From Candidatus Bathyoplasma sp. NZ (GTDB lineage: Bacteria; Bacillota_I; Bacilli_A; MAG-NZ): a stretch of 64,000 bases of DNA. The position numbers and the translations under genes were made by a program. Below the pieces are notes generated by a model, which saw only the letters and a program-made list of their open reading frames with translations, ran no database searches and had not been told where the DNA came from. Location: NCBI GenBank assembly GCA_013332095.1, contig JABENI010000009.1, positions 1 through 64,000 of the forward strand, read 5' to 3'. Of the stretch, positions 27,314-36,924 are shown in pieces. Each line of letters starts with the position of its first letter. Position 1 is the first letter of the stretch.

Positions 27314-27339
27314 AAAAAGCAGATTTCTCTGCTTTTTAT
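27314..27339 (+). terminator. Terminator of the spoVA operon (likely bidirectional)
   Basis: AAAAAGCAGA / TCTGCTTTTT with a 4-nt loop; A-run on one side and T-run on the other, so it can serve both spoVAF and the minus-strand gene ending at 27354. Confidence 0.9.
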
Positions 27340-27353
27340 ATATGACTATGAAA

Positions 27354-27542
27354 TTAACGAGTAGCCCCAATAATTACTAAAAGAATAAATAATACTAAGA
27401 TTAAAGAATAACCTCTATTACTGCCTCCACCTTGACAACCACAACTCGATTGGTAACTAGAACCACAACCGCAACCACAACCACAATCGCTACCGTAACC
27501 ATATCCGCCGTATCCATAACTTCCTGAACCAGAATAATACAT
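27354..27542 (-). CDS. YjcZ-like small sporulation protein (Gly/Tyr/Cys-rich)
   Basis: The 62-residue product has a Gly-Tyr-Ser-rich N-terminal half, a CGCGCGC cluster around residue 20, another CGCQGGG, and a C-terminal membrane helix YSLILVLFILLVIIGA. That C-terminus is the signature of the YjcZ-type tiny sporulation peptides of Bacilli. An AAAGGAGGG site precedes the ATG. The cysteines could allow disulfide cross-linking in coat or cortex layers (inference). Confidence 0.75.
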   Translation of the reverse strand: MYYSGSGSYGYGGYGYGSDCGCGCGCGSSYQSSCGCQGGGSNRGYSLILVLFILLVIIGATR

Positions 27543-27617
27543 AATTTCCCTCCTTTTTTTTAACTTACAATTTACTATATGCAGTATTTTAACATTTGCA
27601 ATTGCCTTTTACCTAGA

Positions 27618-27863
27618 TTAGTTATTATTTTCGAATTCATCTTGTTCAATATCATTTTTACGAATTCCTAAATAGTTTTCAATTCTTTTAACTCGTCTAT
27701 TTAAATTTCTTATGCGCCTAGTATTTTCCTCAATTTCATATTGCATTTTTCTAAGTTGATTATCGCCGTGAAAATAGTTTGGTCCCTGATTTGGTCCTTG
27801 ATTTGGTCCTTGATTAGGATATTTGTTATATCCTGGAGATTGAAAATTTTTATTATGAAACAT
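27618..27863 (-). CDS. Small coat-like protein with NQGP repeats
   Basis: The 81-residue product starts FHNKNFQSPGYNKYP, then has three NQGP repeats at about residues 17-28, and ends with a charged coiled coil (RKMQYEIEENTRRIRNLNRR). This composition resembles small spore-coat proteins, and the gene lies between spore genes and shares a good AAAGGAGGG site. Family not firmly identified. Confidence 0.5.
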   Translation of the reverse strand: MFHNKNFQSPGYNKYPNQGPNQGPNQGPNYFHGDNQLRKMQYEIEENTRRIRNLNRRVKRIENYLGIRKNDIEQDEFENNN

Positions 27864-27932
27864 TTTTTCCCTCCTTTACATTACTATAATATGTAAAAAT
27901 TTAAAAAAGTTTAAAAGTTTGGTGATTATTTT

Positions 27933-29558
27933 ATGATTCAAGAAACAAAATTTTTTAATAAAGCGATAATTTTATCAGTTTCAATTATGATTGTAAAAGT
28001 TTTAGGCTTAGTTTTTGTTGTACCTTTTTCTAATTTGGTTGGTAGTGAGGGTGTAGCGCTTTACACTTATATTTATATTCCCTTTACTTTGTTTATAGAA
28101 CTAAGTACAGTTGGAATTCCTAGTGCATTAGCTAAATTAGTTTCCAAATATGATGCAAAAGATAATTTTAAAAATAGTTTTAAACTATTTAAAATTGCTA
28201 TTGTAATAATGATCATTTTAGGAATTATATCGTTTTTAATTTTGACATCCTTATCTGACTATTATGCAAATTTAGTTTTAGCAGGAAAAACTAATTTAAC
28301 GAACAGTAAAGAAAATATAAGTAAATTAATTGACCTGGTAGCAATAAGTTTATTTATCTTACCAGTAATGAGTGTAATAAGAGGTTTCTTTCAAGGTAAA
28401 CACAATATTTATCCGACTTCAATAAGTCAAGTAGTAGAACAGGTAGTACGTATTTCACTAACTTTAGTAATTGGATATCTGCTAGTTACTAAATATCATA
28501 AATCGTACCTAGAAGTAGTAGAAGTAGCAATCATAAGTACAATAATTTCCAACTTTATCGGACTGTTAGTTTTAATATATTTTTATTTTAAAAATATAAG
28601 TAAAATAAAAGCAGAAATAGATACTTTGGATAATAGTGAAATTGAATCTAAAAAAATGTTACTAAAACAGTTAGTATCAATATCAATTCCTTTTGCCCTT
28701 TATGGAATTAATTATACAATATATCAAATGATCGACTCACTGACAATAAATAAAGAGTTAATTGAGTACGGTATTAGTAACCCAGAAGCAATATATGGTA
28801 TTTATTCGTATCAAGTTCAAAAAATAATATTTATTCCAATATCTTTAATCGTTGCTTTTACAACAACGATGATTCCAGCAATTTCCAGAGATTTTGCTCT
28901 TAAAAATTATTCAGCAGTAGATAAAAATATTATTAAAATAGTTCAGATAGCTTTTTATTTTTTAATACCGATATCAATATTTACTTTCATTTTCAGTCAG
29001 GAACTTTACTTTTTGCTTTATGGTAATAAATTAGGAGGAAATATTTTAGCTAGTTATTCACCATTGATAATAATTATCGGAATAACCGGTATTAGTTTAG
29101 CTATTTTAAATACGATGGAAAAACATAAAATTTTAATTTACATAATTTCAATTGGAATAGTGATAAAATTAATTTTAAATAATACTCTAGTTAGTGTAAT
29201 AGGAATAGATGGAGCGATTTTCTCTACTAGTTTAGCTTTTTTAACGATTTTATTAATTAACACAATAGTTATTATTAAAAATACCAATTTTAAAATTAAC
29301 TATTTGTTAAAAAGAATAATCTTAACTTTAATAATTTCATTTATAATGGGGAGTATTTTATCATTACTTGGTAAATTTATCTCAATGTTTATCTCTTTAG
29401 ATAATAAAATTATTGTTTTTCTTTATCTAACAACTTTAACAATTATTGGATTATCTTTTTACTATTTTGTTTCGAAATTTTTAGGTTTGAACAAAATAAT
29501 ATTTGGAAATGATAAAAAAAATGAAAAAATATGTAAAATAAATCAACAAATTGACTGA
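27933..29558 (+). CDS. SpoVB/YtgP-family polysaccharide flippase
   Basis: The 541-residue MOP/MATE-superfamily protein has about 14 transmembrane helices, with family motifs KVLGLVFVVPFSNLVG, GIPSALAKLVSKY and RGFFQGKHNIYPTSISQVVEQ. SpoVB members flip lipid-linked precursors for cortex peptidoglycan; YtgP/MurJ-like paralogues do so in growing cells. The context between coat-like genes and ylbD suggests the sporulation role, but the two cannot be separated by sequence inspection. The gene is about normal length and starts at ATG 27933 behind a weak TTTGGTG site. Confidence 0.85.
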   Translation: MIQETKFFNKAIILSVSIMIVKVLGLVFVVPFSNLVGSEGVALYTYIYIPFTLFIELSTVGIPSALAKLVSKYDAKDNFKNSFKLFKIAIVIMIILGIISFLILTSLSDYYANLVLAGKTNLTNSKENISKLIDLVAISLFILPVMSVIRGFFQGKHNIYPTSISQVVEQVVRISLTLVIGYLLVTKYHKSYLEVVEVAIISTIISNFIGLLVLIYFYFKNISKIKAEIDTLDNSEIESKKMLLKQLVSISIPFALYGINYTIYQMIDSLTINKELIEYGISNPEAIYGIYSYQVQKIIFIPISLIVAFTTTMIPAISRDFALKNYSAVDKNIIKIVQIAFYFLIPISIFTFIFSQELYFLLYGNKLGGNILASYSPLIIIIGITGISLAILNTMEKHKILIYIISIGIVIKLILNNTLVSVIGIDGAIFSTSLAFLTILLINTIVIIKNTNFKINYLLKRIILTLIISFIMGSILSLLGKFISMFISLDNKIIVFLYLTTLTIIGLSFYYFVSKFLGLNKIIFGNDKKNEKICKINQQID

Positions 29559-29590
29559 CTAGTAATAAAATATATTGGGGAGTGATATTA

Positions 29591-29950
29591 ATGGGAAAAA
29601 ATTTAGAAGAATTTAAGGAAGTCATCAAGAACTACCCAAACTTAAAATTTAGTGTTAGAGAAGGAAAAGTTACTTGGCAAAACTTATATGAAGAATGGGT
29701 AATGCTAGGAGAAGAATCTCTGAAAAAGATTGATTACATTGATAGCGATGTAACGACAGAAGAAACGAAAGAAACAATGAAGACAATCCTGAAATATGTT
29801 CAAAAAATAAAACCAGAAAATTTAACCAATACATTAGGATCAATTCAAAAAATGATGCAAATATTCCAAGGATTTAGCTCAATGGGACAAACAGATAAAA
29901 CACCTAAAAATAATGATCCCTTGTTCAGAAGGTTTAACAAGTGGGACTAG
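29591..29950 (+). CDS. ylbD: YlbD-like putative coat protein
   Basis: A 119-residue protein with the YlbD N-terminal signature LEEFKEVIKNYPNLKFSVREGKVTWQ and YEEWVMLGEE. The rest is helical and low in complexity. ATG 29591 is chosen because a GGGGAG site lies about 9 nt upstream. YlbD is a spore coat protein in Bacillus. It is followed at once by ylbE and ylbG, the Bacillus order with ylbF missing. Confidence 0.8.
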   Translation: MGKNLEEFKEVIKNYPNLKFSVREGKVTWQNLYEEWVMLGEESLKKIDYIDSDVTTEETKETMKTILKYVQKIKPENLTNTLGSIQKMMQIFQGFSSMGQTDKTPKNNDPLFRRFNKWD

Positions 29951-30183
29951 CAAACGAAATAAAAGAAGATCTTTATGATATTAAAAATTTAATTTTTTTA
30001 GAATATTTAAGATACAATCCTATTTGGTACCGAAAGCTGTCAGATAGTCCTGAAGAATATAATAATTTTAAAAATGAGGCTAAAAGGTTTTTAAAATTAA
30101 CAACTTATGATAAAATTAACTCATTGAAGAGTCAACTTAATATGGTTAACTTATTTACAGAATATTTGAAAAGTGAGGAATAG
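29941..30183 (+). CDS. ylbE: YlbE-like protein
   Basis: The 80-residue protein has the family motif FLEYLRYNPIWYRKLSDSPEEYNNFKNEAKRF (given here by its key residues PxWYRxL). It starts with GTG 29941 inside the end of ylbD, behind an AGAAGG site. The function of the family is unknown; synteny with ylbD and ylbG supports the call. Confidence 0.75.
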   Translation: MGLANEIKEDLYDIKNLIFLEYLRYNPIWYRKLSDSPEEYNNFKNEAKRFLKLTTYDKINSLKSQLNMVNLFTEYLKSEE

Positions 30184-30187
30184 AAGA

Positions 30188-30439
30188 ATGGTAAACAGAA
30201 AAGGAATAATTATCTATTACAATAATGATAAATTTATGAAAGAAATAGATAATATAATTAATGTAACGTATATATCTAAAAAAAACAAATATATTATAGG
30301 TTACTGTGATGAAAAAAGATACGAAGGATATAAATCACAAATTTTAAAATTAAAAGGTGTTAATGAAATAAGCGAATCATTAGTAGATTTAGAAGATTAT
30401 TGTTTTGAAGAAAATCCTACTGTAAAGACTGTTAAGTAA
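30188..30439 (+). CDS. ylbG: YlbG (DUF2129) family protein
   Basis: The 83-residue protein matches the DUF2129 family: RKGIIIYYNND at the start, VTYISKKNKYIIGYCDE in the middle and the terminal LVDLEDYCFEE region. ATG 30188 is preferred over GTG 30173 because GAGGA lies 8 nt upstream. Function unknown; widespread in Bacilli, in the ylb cluster. Confidence 0.8.
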   Translation: MVNRKGIIIYYNNDKFMKEIDNIINVTYISKKNKYIIGYCDEKRYEGYKSQILKLKGVNEISESLVDLEDYCFEENPTVKTVK

Positions 30440-30461
30440 AAATACTTGACAGCCTTTTTGT
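30424..30461 (+). terminator. Terminator of ylbG overlapping the rpsP promoter
   Basis: AGACTGTTAAGTA and TACTTGACAGCCT pair with two G-U wobbles around an AAAA loop and are followed by TTTTTG. The right arm contains the TTGACA box of the next promoter. Confidence 0.75.
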
Positions 30462-30473
30462 TTATGGTATAAT
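30446..30473 (+). promoter_or_regulatory. Housekeeping promoter of rpsP-khpA
   Basis: Perfect TTGACA (30446-30451) and TATAAT (30468-30473) with a 16-nt spacer, 33 nt before the rpsP start. This is the best sigma-A promoter in the window. Confidence 0.9.
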
Positions 30474-30506
30474 GTTTAAGAGAAAGTTTTAGAGGAGGAA
30501 ATTTAG

Positions 30507-30779
30507 ATGGCAGTAAAATTGAGATTGCAGAGATTCGGAGCTAAACAAAAGCCTTTTTATCGTATTGTAGCTGCAGATATTAATGCACCTAGAGATGGAA
30601 AATTTATCGAAATAGTTGGAACTTATGATGCGGTGAAAAACCCAGCGATAGTTACAATTAAAGAAGAAAGAATACTATATTGGCTAGGTCAAGGAGCAAA
30701 ACCAACTGATACAGTTAGGTCATTGTTTTCTAAAAAAGGAATTATGAAAAAGTTTCATGAACAAAAAAGCTCTAAATAG
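30507..30779 (+). CDS. rpsP: 30S ribosomal protein S16
   Basis: The 90-residue S16 has the invariant N-terminus [22 protein letters not shown] and the block [11 protein letters not shown]. It binds the 16S 5' domain early in small-subunit assembly. An AGAGGAGG site precedes ATG. The following khpA starts 12 nt after the stop. The usual downstream rimM and trmD are absent; khpA is followed by a terminator and a tRNA gene. Confidence 0.97.
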   Translation: MAVKLRLQRFGAKQKPFYRIVAADINAPRDGKFIEIVGTYDAVKNPAIVTIKEERILYWLGQGAKPTDTVRSLFSKKGIMKKFHEQKSSK

Positions 30780-30791
30780 AAGGAGTTAAGC

Positions 30792-31037
30792 ATGGAAAAA
30801 TTTGAAAAAGTAGTTAAAAGTTTGTTTTTACCTTTAGTTGTAAGACCAGATGATTTAGATGTTAAAACTATTTCTGATGATGGTGACTATATCACATTAC
30901 AAGTGATGGTTCATCAAGATGATATTGGTAGAGTTATCGGTAAAGCAGGACGAACAGCAAACGCAGTAAGAACTATAGCGTATGCTTCTGCTGCAAAAGA
31001 TGGAAGAAAATTAAGAATTGATATTGATTCTTATTAA
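30792..31037 (+). CDS. khpA: KhpA, KH-domain RNA-binding protein
   Basis: The 81-residue single KH-domain protein has the loop motif GRVIGKAGRTANAVRTI (GxxG nucleic-acid-binding loop). KhpA works with KhpB as an RNA chaperone affecting cell elongation and division in Firmicutes. Placement after rpsP is the conserved synteny of this family (ylqC). Confidence 0.92.
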   Translation: MEKFEKVVKSLFLPLVVRPDDLDVKTISDDGDYITLQVMVHQDDIGRVIGKAGRTANAVRTIAYASAAKDGRKLRIDIDSY

Positions 31038-31047
31038 AACTTATAAT

Positions 31048-31080
31048 AAAATATCATCTTCTAGATGGTATTTTATTTTA
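31048..31080 (+). terminator. Terminator after khpA
   Basis: AAAATATCATCT / AGATGGTATTTT with a 3-nt loop, followed by ATTTTA. Confidence 0.8.
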
Positions 31081-31164
31081 ATCATTATCCAATTTATAAA
31101 TAAATATTAAATGACATTGATTTTTTAATTATAAAATGTAATAATAGATAAGTGTTAAAATGAA

Positions 31165-31251
31165 GCCGGTGTGGTGGAATTGGTAGACACGTTGGATTCA
31201 AAATCCAATGAGGTTAAACTCGTGCCGGTTCAAATCCGGCCACCGGTACCA
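31165..31251 (+). tRNA. tRNA-Leu (anticodon CAA)
   Basis: The 87-nt gene includes an encoded CCA end. The acceptor stem GCCGGTG / CACCGGT has one G-U pair. The anticodon stem TTGGA / TCCAA encloses loop TTCAAAA with anticodon CAA, reading UUG. The long variable arm is typical of leucine tRNAs, and the T-arm contains GGTTCAAATCC. It marks the boundary between the conserved block and the accessory island. Confidence 0.95.
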
Positions 31252-31292
31252 TTAATTAAATCTAATCGTTGATATTATTTTAGCAATATATG

Positions 31293-31320
31293 AAAAAGTC
31301 CTATTTAAGGACTTTTTTTA
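31293..31320 (+). terminator. Terminator after tRNA-Leu
   Basis: AAAAGTCC / AGGACTTTT around a TATTTA-type loop, with a long T-run. Confidence 0.85.
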
Positions 31321-32576
31321 TGTTTTGAAACTGATTTTTACTATAGTAATTTATTAAAAAGATACGATTTTGTCAATGAAATTGATAATCTTTCAAATAA
31401 GTTAAATTTTATAATATTAAAGTTGAATATTATAAAAAATAATTAACTTAATGCGTTAAATCAGTATAACGCACTATTTAAAAATATTGATAAAAATATT
31501 AGAACTAGTACGATGAAATGGTAATGGTTTTTTGAAAAAACTTTTCCACAGAATTTGGGTAGAGCCTACAAATGTTGAAATTTTAATATAGATTTATATC
31601 ATAGTTTGCCTTCCACATTATTCAAAATTTGGATAATATGATATGCGTAAAGAAAAGTTGTTTGAAGGATAAGAGTGTGCTACAATTTGAAAGAGTTAAT
31701 TTTTAAATCGCTGTAGCTTTGTTGGGAGAATTTAATATGTGGAAGTAGTTATTTATGTCACTATCCAACAACAGTATATAAATTTGTTACCAGGTTTCAA
31801 CTCTTTTCCAAATTTTGTGGAATAGTTAAAATTTTTTTGATATAACAGAAAAGATTTAGTAAGATATAGATATTAGATTAACATAAAGCAGCAGATATTT
31901 TTGCCGAAATAATCGCAATCAAAATACATGAATGATACACAGAAAATTTAAACTTAAAAGTTATTTATTATAAAATAAACTCAAATGAATGTAATAAAAT
32001 ACAAGTACCGAATTTATGAATTTAAAACAAGTTCTAAATATAAAAATAATTTAGCAAATTTTTCTTAGAAATGAAGTTATGTTTGATATTCGTATAAAAG
32101 AACTTTTTTTAATAAATTTGAATACAATATTGATTATGATTTTTGTAGAGATAGATGAAACTTATTAGAAAATGAAGAAAAATTTTGTAGTACAGTACGT
32201 GAAATATATTATGACCATCAAATAAATGTTTTTTTATTTGTGATTTCAGAAGGCGTGTTTATAAAAAATCAGAATTCATTTATGGTATTTCATAAATTAG
32301 TCCATATAGAGTTTTCATGGGAATAAAGAATTTCAAGTTATAAAATTACTTTTGTTCAGATATGAAAGAAGTTACATTATACACATTTGAACTAGAAAAT
32401 TAAACTTATGACAATTATGAAATTAAAAATTGCTTATTTAAAAATAAATTATTAATAAGTTTTCAGATCAGAGAAGTTAAATACAAAAATTTCGTTTTAT
32501 AAAAAGTAATAATAGCACATCTACAGAACAGATTATTTCAATTGAAAATGTTAATTATTAATCTAGAGGTATCGTT
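31321..32576 (+). other. Decayed region between tRNA-Leu and the STAND gene
   Basis: No intact gene. Coding-like fragments appear near 31885-32030 (AADIFAEIIAIKIHE, LNLKVIYYKINSNECNKIQ) and near 32188-32325 (STVREIYYDHQINVFLFVIS and FMVFHKLVHIEFSWE). All are interrupted and unrecognised. A perfect inverted repeat TGCGTTA-N8-TAACGCA (31452-31473) looks like an isolated operator. The STAND gene at 32577 has no strong Shine-Dalgarno sequence (GAGGTATCGTT upstream). Confidence 0.5.
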
Positions 32577-35500
32577 ATGAAAAATAATAGTTGTAAAACA
32601 GAAAAACTAATAAAGGCAATAGGAAATCATTTTATTACACTAGAAAGAGAAATAACATGGGCAAATTCTATTAATTTAACTGATATTAATATTTATATGG
32701 AAAATTTAGTGTTAAAAATGCTTATCTTATTAAATTATGGTGAATTTGTTGATTCTAATGTAAGAAATAGTAATAATGCTGGTTTTGATTTGGATGATGA
32801 GAAACTTGTAATTCAAGTAACTTCTACTATTAGTGCAGAAAAAATTAAAAAAGGAATTGAAAGAAGTAAAAAAAAAATAAAGAATAGAAAGTTTAAGGTT
32901 TTTTATTTAAATTGTAAAAGTCCTAAAAGAAGAAAAGGTACATTTAAGGATTACGATTCTTTTGAACCAAGCAGAGACCAACTTTGCTTTTTTGATATGT
33001 TAAACAAGGCTAAGCAACTCGACAAATTAAAAGAATTATTTTCATTATTAGAAAGTGAACTTAATGTTGATATTCCAACTGTAGATTGGTTAAAGGAAAA
33101 TTTTCAACATCAAGTTGAATTGTCTAAGAATAGATACAATACGATTTGTAATGAAGAAGTAGAATATAACCAAAAGTTAAAGTGTTATTTAACATATGAA
33201 AAGAATGAAAACGTTAATAACCATATTAATCTTTTAAGTAAAACATCTAAATGGAGACTTTGTGGTGAACTTAATGGAGAATTAGATAAATATGAAAAAA
33301 AAAATGAATTGATAGCTAGTGAAATTGTTAGAAGCATAAACGAATTTGTTAATGAGGTAGAGAAATGTTTTATTGACAAAAATTTTGCACTTAATAAAAA
33401 TTACTTTGATTTTATACGAGAAATCATTACTCAACATTTTGAGAATTGCAAATCGGAGTTTAGAAAACTAGAAACTATTTATAATATGTTGGAAAATGTA
33501 ATGCTTTTAGATGAAGAAATTAAAAAATATTTATCTTATCAAAAAAAATTTCTTTTTTCTGTAACTGGAAAAAAAGGATATGGAAAAACTCACCTTATGT
33601 TTGAGTTGGCTGAACATATGTTGGACAAAAATTATAGAGTTTATATCATAACAGCACGACAGTTGAACAATGGACTTAATGATATTAAACATACTCAATT
33701 AGGTGAAGTTTTTACATTCGAAAATATTGTAAAAAGTTTAAATTTAGATAATAATTTTGGACTGTTTATTATTGACGGTATAAATGAGGGAAATTATATA
33801 AGAGAAAATTATAATGATTTTTTGACTGCACTACATAGTTATAAAAAAAAATATTTGAATGTAAAATTTATTATATCTTATCCAAATGAAAACCATGATG
33901 AATTCAATAACAATGATTTGTTTAAATTTAGTGTTAAGCCATTTTCTTCTATAAATGTAGACAGTACATTAAATTATTATAATGTTAGGAGTAGTAAAAT
34001 AAAATATCATGCCCTCTTTTTAAAAAATCCGATGTACCTCTTTATGTTATGTAGAATATTTGAAAATAAAAGTATTGAAAATAAATTCAATTTAGAAAAT
34101 TTATGTGAAGAATATATAAAAAAAATCAAGACAGATATCTTAAAGAGCGTTGACCGCTCAACAAAAAAAAGATATGAGTTCAATAGTATCGTAAATAAAG
34201 CGTTAGATATTATTGTATTTAAATTACATGAAAAAAATACTTATAGCATATGCATAGATGATTTGAAGAATCAAGATAATGATATCTATGATGTAATAAA
34301 TCTATTTAAAGACTATGCGTTGTTAGAGCAATATGGGAAACGGATTACATTTACTTATGATACTATATATCACTATTTAATAGCAAAATTATTAATTGAT
34401 GAAAAAAAAAGAATTGATACAACAACAGATTTGTATAGAGTTGCAACTTACCTACCTTTATCTCACAACCAAGAAATATATGAATACAGTCAAGTGAATT
34501 CTGAGATAACTGAGGAGTATATTGAATGTGCATTCTTATATTCTCTTGGTTCAAGATATTGTGAGGAAAATGTGAGTGAAAAAACATTAATAAAGATAAA
34601 TGAAATAATAGATTATCTTATCATTGAATCTAAAGATAAAAGATATAAAGATAACTTACATACTGAAAAATTAAGTGAAAAAATTTCACATATATGTGAT
34701 GGTGCTATAATAAACAATAAAATTTTAGAGAGTTTCCACAGTAGAATTACTGAAATGTCTAATCCGCAAAGAGATATAATATTTACACTATACTATAATC
34801 AAATAGGTTTATTAGATACTGATAATTCAATATTAAGTATTGAATTATTAAGCGATAAAATATTACTTGAAGCAGATAGTATTGTTTATTTTCATATTTT
34901 AGTTTTGTCTAGTTCTAATAGATCATTGAGAGATACAGTTACTAAGAAAATGGTTGTTAATTTCTTAAATAACTTAGAAATATTGTTAAAGGTTATAAAT
35001 AGTTATTTTTTGAATTTTAATGATGAATATGTAGTCGAAAGAATATTAGCTATCATATTAGGGGTAATATCAAATGAAGAACATGAAAATTTATATAAGA
35101 AGATTTTTTATATAATACAAATTTATTCGAAAATAGAGAATTATAGCATAAGACGTTATATAACTCATATACTACGAATTATTAATTCTAAGGATAAAAC
35201 TTATAAAATCAATTTTGAAAACAAGCATAATTTAAATTGTATTAAAAATGGTTTTGTGAAATTGTTTGAATTAAATAGTTATGTAGGTGACTCAATTGCA
35301 ACCGGACATGATGGACATAGTGGATATTATGGTGACTGGGGACGCTATTATTTTAAGTGGCATATTCGGAATGTAGTAGTAAAAAATAATGTTAAAAGAA
35401 AAGATTTTATAAATAAACTGTCTGATAAACAAATGAAAATTATAGATGAATATGAAAACCCTAAAACTAAAATGTATAATATAGCCGGAATATTGCTTCC

Positions 35501-36659
35501 AATGCCTATATTGCCTAACTTAGAAGAACAACTAAATAAAGATTTAATTCAGCAATACAATATGTTAAACAAAGGTGAATATTGTAATCCATTTGATAGT
35601 AAAGAACTAGAAAACTATATAAGTAGTATTATTATGAATTTTCTTGGAGAATTTATTTCTAATGAAAATATTAATGAATTAGTTGTTTTCAAAGACATAA
35701 TAAAACACAGTTATCGAGGAAGACATGACCACAAAATAGAAAGAATCAGTAAAAAATATCAATGGATTGCCTACTATAATTATTTAGAAGTATTGTCAAG
35801 CAGATATATGGTAAAAAATGAATATACAGAAGTAATAAAATCGTTTGATCATTTTTATGATGGCTTTTATTTTGATATTGATCCTACAATATTATACGAT
35901 AAAAAGAAAATTGGTTTTGTAAATACTGATAAAATAATTGAAATGTTTCGAACAAATGATATTGATTCATGGGATGTTATACCAAAGAGAGATCTTGAAA
36001 AGTTAATTAATATAGAGGATGGATATATTAATTTAATTCCAGACATTAACTTTACTAGAGATAATGATGAACTATGGCTTTATTCAGTTCCCTTTGTATG
36101 TACAAATAGTGAATCAGATTATTTGTTAGATAAATATATAGTTAAAAAAACAGGAGGAAATAATGCATTAAATTCTATACCTTGTTTAGATAATATGATA
36201 ATAACTATGAATGATGACCAAGACCTCGCAGAGGTTGAACCGTTAATTATAAAATATGAAATGGAGAATGAATACAATTACTCAAAGGATTTAAAGAGTT
36301 TATATTTACTTAACCGTAATGTTTTGAAAATTATCACAAAATATAGAAAAGGGGAATTTTTTAATAATTACGATGAAGTTATTACGAAATATTTAGACAT
36401 AAATGAATTGCAGAGCATTTTTTTAAAAAAGACCTTTATGGAAGAAGAACTGGAAACGTCAAATAGAAAATTATATTATTACGTAACATATGGAAAGTGG
36501 AAGAATAGAGGGATTAGAGGAAAAAGTTGCGAGAAAATATTTTGTATTTTATATGAATTTAATTTAAAAGATTCAAAATTAAAAATGATTAATGGATATA
36601 AATATATTCTTGATCAATTTCCAAATAAATATTTTAGCATTTTGGATAAAATAGAATAA
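32577..36659 (+). CDS. SMEK-domain STAND NTPase, predicted anti-phage defence protein
   Basis: A 1360-residue protein in three parts. Residues ~1-170 resemble the SMEK domain found at the N-terminus of STAND-type conflict proteins, with GFDLDDEKLVIQVTST (Asp... Gln-Val-Thr), a restriction-endonuclease-like active-site pattern. A STAND/NACHT-like P-loop NTPase follows with Walker A GKKGYGKTH (~331-339), Walker B LFIIDGINEG (~395-404) and a sensor strand VKFIISYPNE. The last ~700 residues are a helical region without recognisable repeats, the place where Avs-type proteins sense phage proteins. It holds an odd aromatic/Gly/His patch, DGHSGYYGDWGRYYFKWH, near residue 910. Single-gene defence by target recognition, oligomerisation and DNA cleavage is inferred. 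It lies in the defence island and is codon-wise intact. Confidence 0.7.
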   Translation: MKNNSCKTEKLIKAIGNHFITLEREITWANSINLTDINIYMENLVLKMLILLNYGEFVDSNVRNSNNAGFDLDDEKLVIQVTSTISAEKIKKGIERSKKKIKNRKFKVFYLNCKSPKRRKGTFKDYDSFEPSRDQLCFFDMLNKAKQLDKLKELFSLLESELNVDIPTVDWLKENFQHQVELSKNRYNTICNEEVEYNQKLKCYLTYEKNENVNNHINLLSKTSKWRLCGELNGELDKYEKKNELIASEIVRSINEFVNEVEKCFIDKNFALNKNYFDFIREIITQHFENCKSEFRKLETIYNMLENVMLLDEEIKKYLSYQKKFLFSVTGKKGYGKTHLMFELAEHMLDKNYRVYIITARQLNNGLNDIKHTQLGEVFTFENIVKSLNLDNNFGLFIIDGINEGNYIRENYNDFLTALHSYKKKYLNVKFIISYPNENHDEFNNNDLFKFSVKPFSSINVDSTLNYYNVRSSKIKYHALFLKNPMYLFMLCRIFENKSIENKFNLENLCEEYIKKIKTDILKSVDRSTKKRYEFNSIVNKALDIIVFKLHEKNTYSICIDDLKNQDNDIYDVINLFKDYALLEQYGKRITFTYDTIYHYLIAKLLIDEKKRIDTTTDLYRVATYLPLSHNQEIYEYSQVNSEITEEYIECAFLYSLGSRYCEENVSEKTLIKINEIIDYLIIESKDKRYKDNLHTEKLSEKISHICDGAIINNKILESFHSRITEMSNPQRDIIFTLYYNQIGLLDTDNSILSIELLSDKILLEADSIVYFHILVLSSSNRSLRDTVTKKMVVNFLNNLEILLKVINSYFLNFNDEYVVERILAIILGVISNEEHENLYKKIFYIIQIYSKIENYSIRRYITHILRIINSKDKTYKINFENKHNLNCIKNGFVKLFELNSYVGDSIATGHDGHSGYYGDWGRYYFKWHIRNVVVKNNVKRKDFINKLSDKQMKIIDEYENPKTKMYNIAGILLPMPILPNLEEQLNKDLIQQYNMLNKGEYCNPFDSKELENYISSIIMNFLGEFISNENINELVVFKDIIKHSYRGRHDHKIERISKKYQWIAYYNYLEVLSSRYMVKNEYTEVIKSFDHFYDGFYFDIDPTILYDKKKIGFVNTDKIIEMFRTNDIDSWDVIPKRDLEKLINIEDGYINLIPDINFTRDNDELWLYSVPFVCTNSESDYLLDKYIVKKTGGNNALNSIPCLDNMIITMNDDQDLAEVEPLIIKYEMENEYNYSKDLKSLYLLNRNVLKIITKYRKGEFFNNYDEVITKYLDINELQSIFLKKTFMEEELETSNRKLYYYVTYGKWKNRGIRGKSCEKIFCILYEFNLKDSKLKMINGYKYILDQFPNKYFSILDKIE

Positions 36660-36854
36660 TCATTTTTAGATTTTTTTGTAATGAAAATATTTTAAGAAAA
36701 TATAAAATGAAAAGCCTAGTCAATAAAATATTGCAATTTAAAAGAAATCAGAAAATTTAGAAATCAAATAAATACTTCATCAATTGTAAATTTATTTTTT
36801 ATATTAACAAAAAATACAGTTGGGAAATGGTATTTCTAGAAATATCTATGAAAT

Positions 36855-36883
36855 AAAACAACTTCTGAATTAGAAGTTGTTTT
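36855..36883 (+). terminator. Bidirectional terminator between STAND and DUF5677 genes
   Basis: AAAACAACTTCT / AGAAGTTGTTTT with a 5-nt loop, between convergent genes. The preceding 195 nt show nothing. Confidence 0.85.
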
Positions 36884-36924
36884 AATATAATTTAAATACA
36901 AAAAATATCATTATATAGTTATTA

